A DNA stretch of 38,605 bases from Candidatus Aminicenantota bacterium (GTDB lineage Bacteria > Acidobacteriota > Aminicenantia > UBA2199): contig WVZO01000153.1 of NCBI GenBank assembly GCA_011772425.1, positions 1,615 to 40,219 of the forward strand, given 5' to 3'. Within the stretch, counting starts at the first letter, position 1. Each line of letters opens with the position of its first letter. The position numbers were made by a program, and so were the translations under genes. Below the pieces are notes generated by a model, which searched no databases, was not told the DNA's origin, and saw nothing but the letters and a program-made list of their open reading frames with translations. Positions 33,223 to 38,605 of this stretch are shown here, one piece after another.

Positions 33223-34266
33223 CTACAAATCATAACACGTTTCAAGGTAACTTCGCAAAAGAGGGTTCAACGTCTCTGAATAGTGCAGGATAACCTGCCG
33301 GATTTTATCATTCAAAACCGGGTTCACCGCTTTTATCATTTTTTTGTAGTAGTTTGCCGAATCTCTACGAGTATCCACATTGGATTGAATATCACCATTG
33401 CTTTTACTTGACAGGTCCAGGTAAGATCGAACCTCTCCCACAAAATCCAGGCCGATAAAATCAAATACCCGGTTTACTACTTTATCCGGGTCCTCCGATA
33501 TCTCCTCATGAGAAACCAACCGGAAAGTGCACTGAAATCGATAGAGGTCTTCCAGCATGACGTCATAGTTAATCAACCACCACAATACCAGTTTTATTTC
33601 CGGATCATTCTCCCAATCACTGTGATTAATCAGGTCTCTATATTTTTCAAACCGGGGGCAATTTTTTATATCATCCATAAACGTAAGGAGCGATCGATGT
33701 AATTCTCCCAGGCTGCCCCGGGAAAACAATTTCATAATAGAAGCGGCCTGGGCCCCAGGGTGTCTTATACAAACAAGAATCCCGGCACCCGGGAAAGCTC
33801 CCGATATTAAACCGATCTTGAAATTTAAACGCAGCTCTTTGGTCACCGTAAAAGAAGGATTGGCACTCTTCCTGCTTTGCCGGTCCGGGGGGATGTTCCG
33901 GGTGTTGAGGTGCAATAAATCGTATCGCTGAATCTTCAACGATACGGGGGATTTGAAACGTCTCTTAATTCTCTGATAACTTTCAATAATAAATTTATCC
34001 AATTTCTTTAAATAGAGTGGCCTTCCACTCTTATAAAACAAGGGGTATTTAAGAGAATATAATTTGTTATAACCATTTTTTACCTCATTGGTTAGCTCTT
34101 CACCGGGATGATCCGAATATATATTTCTTCCCGGGATTTTTTCAAAAATCGCGGCATAATCGGCAAAGGGTTCCATGAAGAATTCCACATCGGGATGAGA
34201 ATCGAAAATATTGGAGAGCCATGTGGTACCGGACCGCTCACAGCCCAAAACGAAGACGTGTTTCAT
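33223..34266 (-). CDS. Sulfotransferase family protein (second)
   Basis: A 347-residue sulfotransferase. 'VFVLGCERSGTTWLSNIF' near the N-terminus is the PAPS 5'-phosphosulfate loop (GCERSGTTW, 8-16). 'GILVCIRHPGAQAASIMK' is the 3'-phosphate site. 'LVSHEEISEDPDKVVNRVFDFIGL' resembles the usual 'YEdL..dp...l..i..FlGl' segment. It differs clearly from the first sulfotransferase, so two positions of the glycan may be sulfated. It ends close to the flippase gene and begins 15 bases after the methyltransferase stop. The enzymatic assignment is firm at family level, the substrate unknown. Confidence 0.85.
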   Translation of the reverse strand: MKHVFVLGCERSGTTWLSNIFDSHPDVEFFMEPFADYAAIFEKIPGRNIYSDHPGEELTNEVKNGYNKLYSLKYPLFYKSGRPLYLKKLDKFIIESYQRIKRRFKSPVSLKIQRYDLLHLNTRNIPPDRQSRKSANPSFTVTKELRLNFKIGLISGAFPGAGILVCIRHPGAQAASIMKLFSRGSLGELHRSLLTFMDDIKNCPRFEKYRDLINHSDWENDPEIKLVLWWLINYDVMLEDLYRFQCTFRLVSHEEISEDPDKVVNRVFDFIGLDFVGEVRSYLDLSSKSNGDIQSNVDTRRDSANYYKKMIKAVNPVLNDKIRQVILHYSETLNPLLRSYLETCYDL

Positions 34267-34281
34267 CGACCTATTTTTTCA

Positions 34282-34959
34282 TTATTTCGATGGTTTTTTT
34301 ATCACTGCGATATACTCTACGGAAAAACGTTCCGTGAGATCGATCTTATTTAGAAGATAGGCCGCACCCTGGACCAGGTGTACAAAGGGGGGTATAATCC
34401 ACCACAACGGATTGAGCTTCCCTCCTTTACGAAGCCCATTCAAAAAATAAGCCAGTTCCTGGCCAAAGGCAGCGCAAAATCCTGACAAAGCTTTAATTTC
34501 AACCACTTCGAACCCATTTTTCTCGAATAAATATTTTAACCCGTACCTGGTGAAACGATAGTAGTCATAGGGTTCTTCATGTAGGTGCCAGAACAAAGGG
34601 ACCGTATAGATCCCAAAGCCCCCCGGCTTTAATATTCGATAAGCCTCGGCCAGGGCTAAACCAGGCTCTTTTAAATGCTCGAGCACATCCGTACAAAGAA
34701 CTGAGTCAAAGCTTTCATTTTTACAAGGAATCTCATAAGCCGTAGAAAATATATCGATATTCGATTTATCGGAATAGGTATCCCAACGATCGATCCCGAT
34801 GTGTCCGGTCACATAAGGTGAAGCCATTTCCAGGTAAGGTTTTTCCCCGCAGCCGATATCCAGTAATTTCCCCTGTACATACAGGGGCAATCTTTCCTTA
34901 AGAGCGGGGTTAATAATACTGAAGATTAGCCAGTTATAATATCTTGTCAGGCGAAACAT
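34282..34959 (-). CDS. Class I SAM-dependent methyltransferase
   Basis: A 225-residue methyltransferase. Motif I is 'LLDIGCGEKPYLEMA' (about 32-46), where 'GCGEKPY' is typical of the Methyltransf_11 subgroup in polysaccharide clusters. Then come 'HIGIDRWD', 'IDIFSTAYEIP' and 'FDSVLCTDVLEHLKEPG'. 'LKPGGFGIYTVPLFWHLHEEPYDYYRFT' is a strong match to sugar and lipid methyltransferases of this type. Its start overlaps the preceding methyltransferase by 26 bases. It probably methylates a sugar of the glycan, or a lipid-linked intermediate. No transmembrane helix, but a hydrophobic stretch near 196-209 could touch the membrane. Confidence 0.88.
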   Translation of the reverse strand: MFRLTRYYNWLIFSIINPALKERLPLYVQGKLLDIGCGEKPYLEMASPYVTGHIGIDRWDTYSDKSNIDIFSTAYEIPCKNESFDSVLCTDVLEHLKEPGLALAEAYRILKPGGFGIYTVPLFWHLHEEPYDYYRFTRYGLKYLFEKNGFEVVEIKALSGFCAAFGQELAYFLNGLRKGGKLNPLWWIIPPFVHLVQGAAYLLNKIDLTERFSVEYIAVIKKPSK

Positions 34960-35662
34960 TTTTTCTACCTGCCATTATGGATAATCTTTCACCCAGGTCA
35001 AAATAGTTGGAAATATGTTTTAAATTAACAAATCCGAACAAGTGTCGATACATTTCCACGGGTCTGTATTTCCAGTGAAGGGTGTCCGGTTGATTCGAGG
35101 TATTTTCCACTAAAAAAACCAGTCCGTTTTTTTTTAGCACCCGGTCAATTTCGGCTGTGGAGTGTTGGAGGACTTTCTCATCGACGATGCCCCCCAGGAC
35201 AATACATATCCACACCACATCGACGAAATCGTTTTCAACGGGAATTTCGGCCTCTTTCATCAACCTGTATTCTACATTGGGAAATCGGGGTGCAATGTTG
35301 AGTAAATGCTCTACCGGGTCCACTCCAATCGCTTTTCCATGGACGATTCCGGCAAGATCGGGAGTAAACCGGCCCGGTCCACAGCCAAAATCAAGAACCA
35401 GCTTTTCATCCCCTCTTAACTGCTGTTCCAGGATAGGGAATAATATATTTTTCTGCCGTTGAGTAACGGCTTCAAGTTCTTCTTCGGGATGCCGAAGATT
35501 GAATACCGACCGCCGGCCATACGCCTTTGCTCTTTTCTTCCAATATCGAATCCCTGAAAAGTGCTTTTCTTCATTAAAAACAAAATGGTAAAGTTTTCGG
35601 AATATTTTTTTTATTATTGTTTTCATTCGGGATTTGATTTTTGGTTTTGTTTCGGATGTCAT
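34934..35662 (-). CDS. Class I SAM-dependent methyltransferase
   Basis: A 242-residue methyltransferase with motif I 'VLDFGCGPGRFTPDLAG' (about 89-105), 'AIGVDPVEHLL', 'DVVWICIVLGGIVDEKV' and 'RVLKKNGLVFLVENTS'. The first ~85 residues are a helical, basic extension. The start is uncertain. The track ATG at 35662 lies in sequence resembling the CGAAACAAA repeat family, and the Met at 35626 ('MKTIIKKI') is equally possible; neither has a good ribosome site. It overlaps the following methyltransferase gene by 26 bases, showing tight packing. The two probably act on different positions of the same glycan, although a role in fatty or sugar lipid methylation is not excluded. Confidence 0.83.
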   Translation of the reverse strand: MTSETKPKIKSRMKTIIKKIFRKLYHFVFNEEKHFSGIRYWKKRAKAYGRRSVFNLRHPEEELEAVTQRQKNILFPILEQQLRGDEKLVLDFGCGPGRFTPDLAGIVHGKAIGVDPVEHLLNIAPRFPNVEYRLMKEAEIPVENDFVDVVWICIVLGGIVDEKVLQHSTAEIDRVLKKNGLVFLVENTSNQPDTLHWKYRPVEMYRHLFGFVNLKHISNYFDLGERLSIMAGRKNVSPDKIL

Positions 35663-35687
35663 AATGCCAATTTTGTACTTCGGATGT

Positions 35688-36854
35688 TTAAATGACTTTT
35701 CCGGTTATCGTATCTTTTACTGCTTCGATAACATCATTGACATCTCGATCGGTTAATTTAGGAGAGAGAGGCAGGCTCACGGTGCGTTGGGAAATCCACT
35801 CTGCATTGGGAAAATCACCTTCCTTATATCCATAGGTTTGTTGATAATAAGGATGGAGATGAAGGGCGATGTAATGCACCCCTACCCCGATGTTCCGTTT
35901 GGTCATTTCATCCAGGAACCGGTCCCTGGTGATGCCCAGGCGGTGGATATCCGGTAACAGCGTATACAAATGATAGGAATGTTTGATATAATCTGGCACC
36001 GGTGCAGGCAGGAATACCGGTAAATCTTTGAATGCCTCATTGTATATGTTCCATATCTCTTTGCGTCGTTTCCAGTAGGACTCGACGCGCGGCAGTTGAT
36101 GAATTCCCATGGCAGCCTGGATATCCATCATGTTGTACTTAAACCCCGCATACACCACCTGGTAATGTTTGTATCCTTCATCTGAAAAGCGTCTCCAGGC
36201 ATCTTTGCTCATGCCGTGCAGGGCCAAGACTTTTATTTTATCAGCGTATGCTTCGTTGTTGGTAATCGCCATGCCCCCTTCGCCAGTGATAATATTTTTG
36301 GTGACATAAAAACTAAAGCAGCCAATATCGCCGAAAAGTCCGGTATCTTTTCCTTTGTATTGGGCTTCGATGGTATGGGCGCAATCTTCGATCACCTTTA
36401 AACCATGCTTCCTGGCAATCTCCATGATATCATCCATTTCGCAGGGTCTGCCGGCAAAATGTACTACGATAATGGCGCGGGTTTTGGGGGTGATTTTGGC
36501 TTCGATCTGCTGTGGATCGATATTCATAGTAGCTTTTTGGCAATCTACCAATACCGGTTTACCGCCGGAGTGGATCACGGCATTGGCTGTAGAGGCAAAC
36601 GTCATCGTGGGAACAATCACCTCATCTCCCGGTTGAATACCGATCACATTTAATGACAGGTGAAGGGCTGCCGTGCAGGAATTCAGGGCCATGGCGTATT
36701 TCACCCCTTTGTACTCCTTGAACATCTCTTCAAAACGTTGGACTTTCGGTCCGGTGCCGATCCACCCGCATTTCATGGACTTTACCACTTCTTCGATCTC
36801 GTCGTTTTCGATCAACGGACTGCCAAAAACTAAAAAATCCTTTCGCTTAAACAT
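35688..36854 (-). CDS. DegT/DnrJ/EryC1/StrS sugar aminotransferase
   Basis: A 388-residue PLP-dependent aminotransferase of the DegT/StrS group, which convert keto-sugar nucleotides to amino sugars. The PLP-binding Lys is K186 in 'FYVTKNIITGEGGM', 'EDCAHTIEA' (D157) contacts the cofactor ring, and 'ALNSCTAALHLSLNV' forms the phosphate cup. 'GIHQLPRVESYWKRRKEIW' is the usual dimer-helix. Length is normal. It is the first gene of the glycan block on the minus strand and probably supplies an amino sugar (for example 4-amino-4,6-dideoxy type) to the glycosyltransferases. The ribosome site is weak. Upstream lies a 580-base repeat-rich stretch that separates this block from the PLD gene. Confidence 0.94.
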   Translation of the reverse strand: MFKRKDFLVFGSPLIENDEIEEVVKSMKCGWIGTGPKVQRFEEMFKEYKGVKYAMALNSCTAALHLSLNVIGIQPGDEVIVPTMTFASTANAVIHSGGKPVLVDCQKATMNIDPQQIEAKITPKTRAIIVVHFAGRPCEMDDIMEIARKHGLKVIEDCAHTIEAQYKGKDTGLFGDIGCFSFYVTKNIITGEGGMAITNNEAYADKIKVLALHGMSKDAWRRFSDEGYKHYQVVYAGFKYNMMDIQAAMGIHQLPRVESYWKRRKEIWNIYNEAFKDLPVFLPAPVPDYIKHSYHLYTLLPDIHRLGITRDRFLDEMTKRNIGVGVHYIALHLHPYYQQTYGYKEGDFPNAEWISQRTVSLPLSPKLTDRDVNDVIEAVKDTITGKVI

Positions 36855-36950
36855 TTTTTTATATCTTTATCCATTCATCGCGAGAAACCTGGCCCAAATA
36901 TTTACTGTTTACTGATTACTTCCTACTCCCTACTGCTTACTTTCCTTTGC

Positions 36951-36995
36951 TTGCCAATTGCCAATTGCCAATTGCCAATTGCCAACTGCCAACTG
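36951..36995. repeat. TTGCCAA heptamer tandem repeat
   Basis: Five copies of TTGCCAA followed by CTGCCAA and CTG. It is the reverse-complement relative of the AGTTGGC repeat at 1352-1379. Confidence 0.9.
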
Positions 36996-37193
36996 AAAAA
37001 CATGCTTCCGCCCTTGGGTTTCTCTGACACGGCAGCCTGAATTAACAATAAACATCATAGGAACATATTTATAACATAAAAACGTTTTTTTTTACAGGGC
37101 AACACTAAAATTGTGGCAATTCTAATTATGGAGTAATGGAGTAGTGGAGTAATGGAAATAGAGCTGTCCGAACCTGAAAAAAGGGACTGGTGG

Positions 37194-37398
37194 GAATGCC
37201 ACTAACTTAAGACTAAATTCGAAGCACGAAGCACGAAATCCGAAACAAATCCAAAATTCTAATGTTCAAAATTCAAAACAAAAAGAACCTGGCATGTTGG
37301 TTTTTTTTGTTTTGGTCATTTAAATTTTGGTCATTTGAATTTGTTTCGAATTTCGATATTCGAATTTCGGATTTATTAGCCTTAAGTTAGTGGCATTC
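37194..37398. mobile_element. MITE-like inverted-repeat element with perfect 18-bp termini
   Basis: GAATGCCACTAACTTAAG (37194-37211) and its exact reverse complement CTTAAGTTAGTGGCATTC (37381-37398) end a 205-bp element. The arms between them are also complementary (CGAAATCCGAAACAAATCC... against ...GGATTTGTTTCG-type sequence), so the whole element folds into a long hairpin. TGG on both flanks could be a 3-bp target duplication. The inner part is shared with 10048-10210. It encodes nothing, so any transposase would act in trans. Confidence 0.85.
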
Positions 37399-37433
37399 TG
37401 GCCAGGCCAATTTCTCATTTATTCCCTAGGCCA

Positions 37434-37967
37434 TTAAATCAACATCAAATCCTTGTAATCGGTACAGAAATCTTTGCGCTGACATTTCACACACCGCTTG
37501 CCCATCCAGATTAGATCAAACTGCTCCATGATCCGGCCCACCAACTGGGGATCGGTAGTAATGAAACCCGATTCAAAATTCCTGCGGTTGCCGCTCTTCG
37601 CCCCCATACCGGCACCGGTTAAGTTGGCACTGCCGGAATAGGCAATCTTACCATCCACTACGACTGTCTTGAAATGAACCCGGGGACACAAAATACGCTC
37701 CATACCGGTAATAAGGTTAGGGTAACGGTCAAAATCCTGGCGAAACGCCTGACCAGGCTCCTTTGCATGCAGCATACGAATGGCTACCCCTCGCTCTACG
37801 AGATTGGAAAGTACCTCAAGAAAAGGCACCATCTGCTTTCCTTTGTGCACATGAAGGTCCTTCAAATCAGACGTCCCCAACCAAAGAAATTCCTGCGCAG
37901 AAGAAACAGCCTCAAGTATCACTCGCCTATAAATCTCTTCGTCAGTAATAAACTCTGTCTTCATCAT
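37434..37967 (-). CDS. Phospholipase D-like protein with a single HKD motif
   Basis: About 177 residues from the ATG at 37967 (a second Met follows directly). The track's start at 38036 would add an Arg/His-rich leader read from GC-rich hairpin sequence, so I reject it. The catalytic signature HxKx4Dx6GSxN is complete: 'HFKTVVVDGKIAYSGSAN', then 'LTGAGMG'. One HKD motif means the protein should work as a dimer, as in Nuc-type endonucleases and some lipases. The N-terminal 'FLWLGTSDLKDLHVHK' and 'LVERGVAIRMLHAKEPG' fit the PLDc_2 fold. A C-terminal 'CVKCQRKDFC' Cys cluster may bind metal. No signal peptide, so a cytoplasmic nuclease or phosphodiesterase is likelier than a secreted lipase. Substrate unknown. 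Confidence 0.8.
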   Translation of the reverse strand: MMKTEFITDEEIYRRVILEAVSSAQEFLWLGTSDLKDLHVHKGKQMVPFLEVLSNLVERGVAIRMLHAKEPGQAFRQDFDRYPNLITGMERILCPRVHFKTVVVDGKIAYSGSANLTGAGMGAKSGNRRNFESGFITTDPQLVGRIMEQFDLIWMGKRCVKCQRKDFCTDYKDLMLI

Positions 37968-37994
37968 TTCTATTAATAGAGTCACCGCAGGTCT

Positions 37995-38112
37995 CCACCT
38001 CGTGTGGCGTCTCCGGCGGGCATGCGGCGCATGCACCCTCTTAGGGTGTGAGATAACGTTCGAAGCAAAGAAATTCCTTTAGGCCGTGCTGTCGGGAGCA
38101 CCAGCATGGTGC
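37995..38112. repeat. Cluster of short perfect hairpins in the PLD leader
   Basis: CCAC-CTCGT-GTGG (37995-38007), GCATGC-GGC-GCATGC (38020-38034), CACCCT-CTT-AGGGTG (38034-38048, sharing one base with the previous one) and GCACCA-GCA-TGGTGC (38098-38112). Three of the four are 6-bp stems with 3-base loops. The same 6-3-6 design occurs at 5539-5553. Confidence 0.75.
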
Positions 38113-38130
38113 CTCCGGCGGCTGGCAGCC

Positions 38131-38159
38131 TATAAATCAGGTCAAAAACCAAAAGTCAA
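38131..38159 (-). promoter_or_regulatory. Candidate promoter for the PLD-like gene
   Basis: On the minus strand TTGACT (38159-38154), 17-bp spacer, TTTATA (38136-38131). The -10 element is weak. It would give a leader of about 160 bases containing all four hairpins. Confidence 0.35.
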
Positions 38160-38258
38160 TTATAGCACAGTTTTCCAGTAGTTTCAAAAGGGAAAAATCC
38201 ATAATAAATTCCCAAATTTTTTTTGACTGGCCCCTTTTTTTGCTTCCTCATTGATGAT

Positions 38259-38528
38259 AAGACGTCTATTCTATTTTCAGTAGATGACTATACACGGATG
38301 ATGAGACGTCTTCTCCCTTTTAATAGACAGCTATACAATGATGAATAGACGTCTACTCTTTTTTAATAGATGGCTATACAGTGATGAATAGATAGCTACT
38401 CTTTTTTAATAGACGGCTATACAATGATGAATAGACAGCTACTCTTTTTCAATAGACGGCTATACTGTGTTTAATAGATGGCTATACAGGGATGATAAGA
38501 CGTCTATTCTATCTTTAGTAGATGACTA
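38259..38528. repeat. Array of 13 helically phased TAGAYRKCTA-type dyads
   Basis: Ten-base sites start at 38259, 38281, 38303, 38324, 38346, 38367, 38389, 38410, 38432, 38453, 38475, 38497 and 38519, so every interval is 21 or 22 bp. The variants are TAGACGTCTA (a perfect palindrome), TAGACGGCTA, TAGATGGCTA, TAGACAGCTA, TAGATAGCTA and TAGATGACTA, plus AAGACGTCTA and GAGACGTCTT. Two alternating linker types (a T-rich one and TATACA-GTGATGA) make a 43-bp higher-order unit. The first and last units are almost identical. 43 is not a multiple of three and stops abound, so it is not coding. Confidence 0.85.
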
Positions 38529-38605
38529 CTTGTTGATGATGAGAGTTACAATCACCATCTTTTGTAGAATTAAAATTAAGCGAGCCATTTGGTTCACCTG
38601 GTTTG

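Larger units (their letters stand above)
36855..37433. other. Repeat-rich intergenic stretch upstream of the glycan block
   Basis: No gene is visible. It holds TTACTG/TACTCC low-complexity sequence (about 36900-36945), a TTGCCAA heptamer run (36951-36995), GGAGTAATGGAGTAGTGG-type repeats near 37131-37155 and a 205-bp inverted-repeat element (37194-37398). The block's promoter must lie here, but I see no clear -35/-10 pair. Confidence 0.6.
37968..38605. other. Non-coding right end: hairpin leader and phased dyad array
   Basis: No ORF above the track cutoff is credible here. From left to right: the leader of the PLD gene with several short hairpins (37995-38112), a candidate promoter (38131-38159), an AT-rich stretch, then the 13-site dyad array (38259-38528). 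The last ~75 bases show nothing recognisable. Confidence 0.7.

Noticed and set aside
37968-38036. N-terminal extension of the PLD-like protein from the GTG at 38036
   Set aside because: It would read GC-rich hairpin sequence as an Arg/His-rich leader with no ribosome site; the ATG at 37967 gives a normal domain start.
38259-38528. CRISPR array
   Set aside because: Repeats are 10 bases with 11-12 base linkers that are themselves repeated; there are no unique spacers and no cas genes.
1-38605. tRNA, rRNA or riboswitch genes
   Set aside because: No cloverleaf with a TTCGANNC-type arm, no rRNA core sequence and no recognisable riboswitch consensus was seen on either strand; a covariance-model search would be needed to exclude small RNAs.

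Overview
The window is a moderately AT-rich bacterial chromosome segment in which most genes lie on the minus strand. Two huge two-component beta-propeller hybrid kinases, a zinc-ribbon/TPR Ser/Thr kinase, a 35-residue HEAT-repeat protein, sulfotransferases in a glycan locus and many short dispersed intergenic repeats suggest a large-genome environmental bacterium of the Acidobacteriota/Aminicenantes type. That is an inference from gene style only. No rRNA, tRNA or marker gene fixes the taxonomy.

Left part (1-3.8 kb). The 3' end of a probable beta-propeller protein is followed by a membrane-anchored CxxC thioredoxin-like protein and a 72-residue secreted peptide with eight cysteines, all on the plus strand. 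Next, on the minus strand, come a winged-helix regulator with the 3' remnant of a lost membrane-protein partner, a putative lipoprotein gene bracketed by identical 17-bp direct repeats, and a DUF502 membrane protein.

Signalling block (3.8-18.5 kb). A HEAT-repeat protein and a degenerate REC-GAF protein lie on the plus strand. They converge on a minus-strand run: two tandem paralogous periplasmic-propeller hybrid histidine kinases, a PIG-L/LmbE deacetylase, a 4-oxalocrotonate tautomerase-like protein and a membrane Ser/Thr kinase. Nothing here is a DNA-binding output domain, so the signalling probably ends in partner proteins encoded elsewhere.

Surface-glycan block (18.5-36.9 kb, all minus strand). 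In transcription order: DegT/StrS aminotransferase, two methyltransferases, sulfotransferase, flippase, two GT4 glycosyltransferases, asparagine synthase, second sulfotransferase, FemAB/GNAT-like acyltransferase, NodB-type deacetylase, glycosyltransferase, methyltransferase, glycosyltransferase, WbqC-like protein, then a VapBC-type toxin-antitoxin pair and a methyltransferase. The genes could build, decorate (amino sugar, amide, acyl, methyl, sulfate) and flip a lipid-linked polysaccharide. No initiating phosphoglycosyltransferase, polymerase or chain-length regulator is in the window. The 24.1-36.9 kb half is compact with overlapping genes. The 18.5-24.1 kb half has CACGAAGG-type repeats at almost every junction and looks assembled piecemeal.

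Right end (36.9-38.6 kb). This mostly non-coding zone holds heptamer repeats, a 205-bp inverted-repeat element with perfect 18-bp ends, a single-HKD phospholipase D-like gene whose leader carries several triloop mini-hairpins, and a striking array of 13 TAGAYRKCTA-type dyads spaced 21-22 bp (two helical turns) apart. The array and the left-end cysteine-rich peptide locus are the two best candidates for something undescribed.
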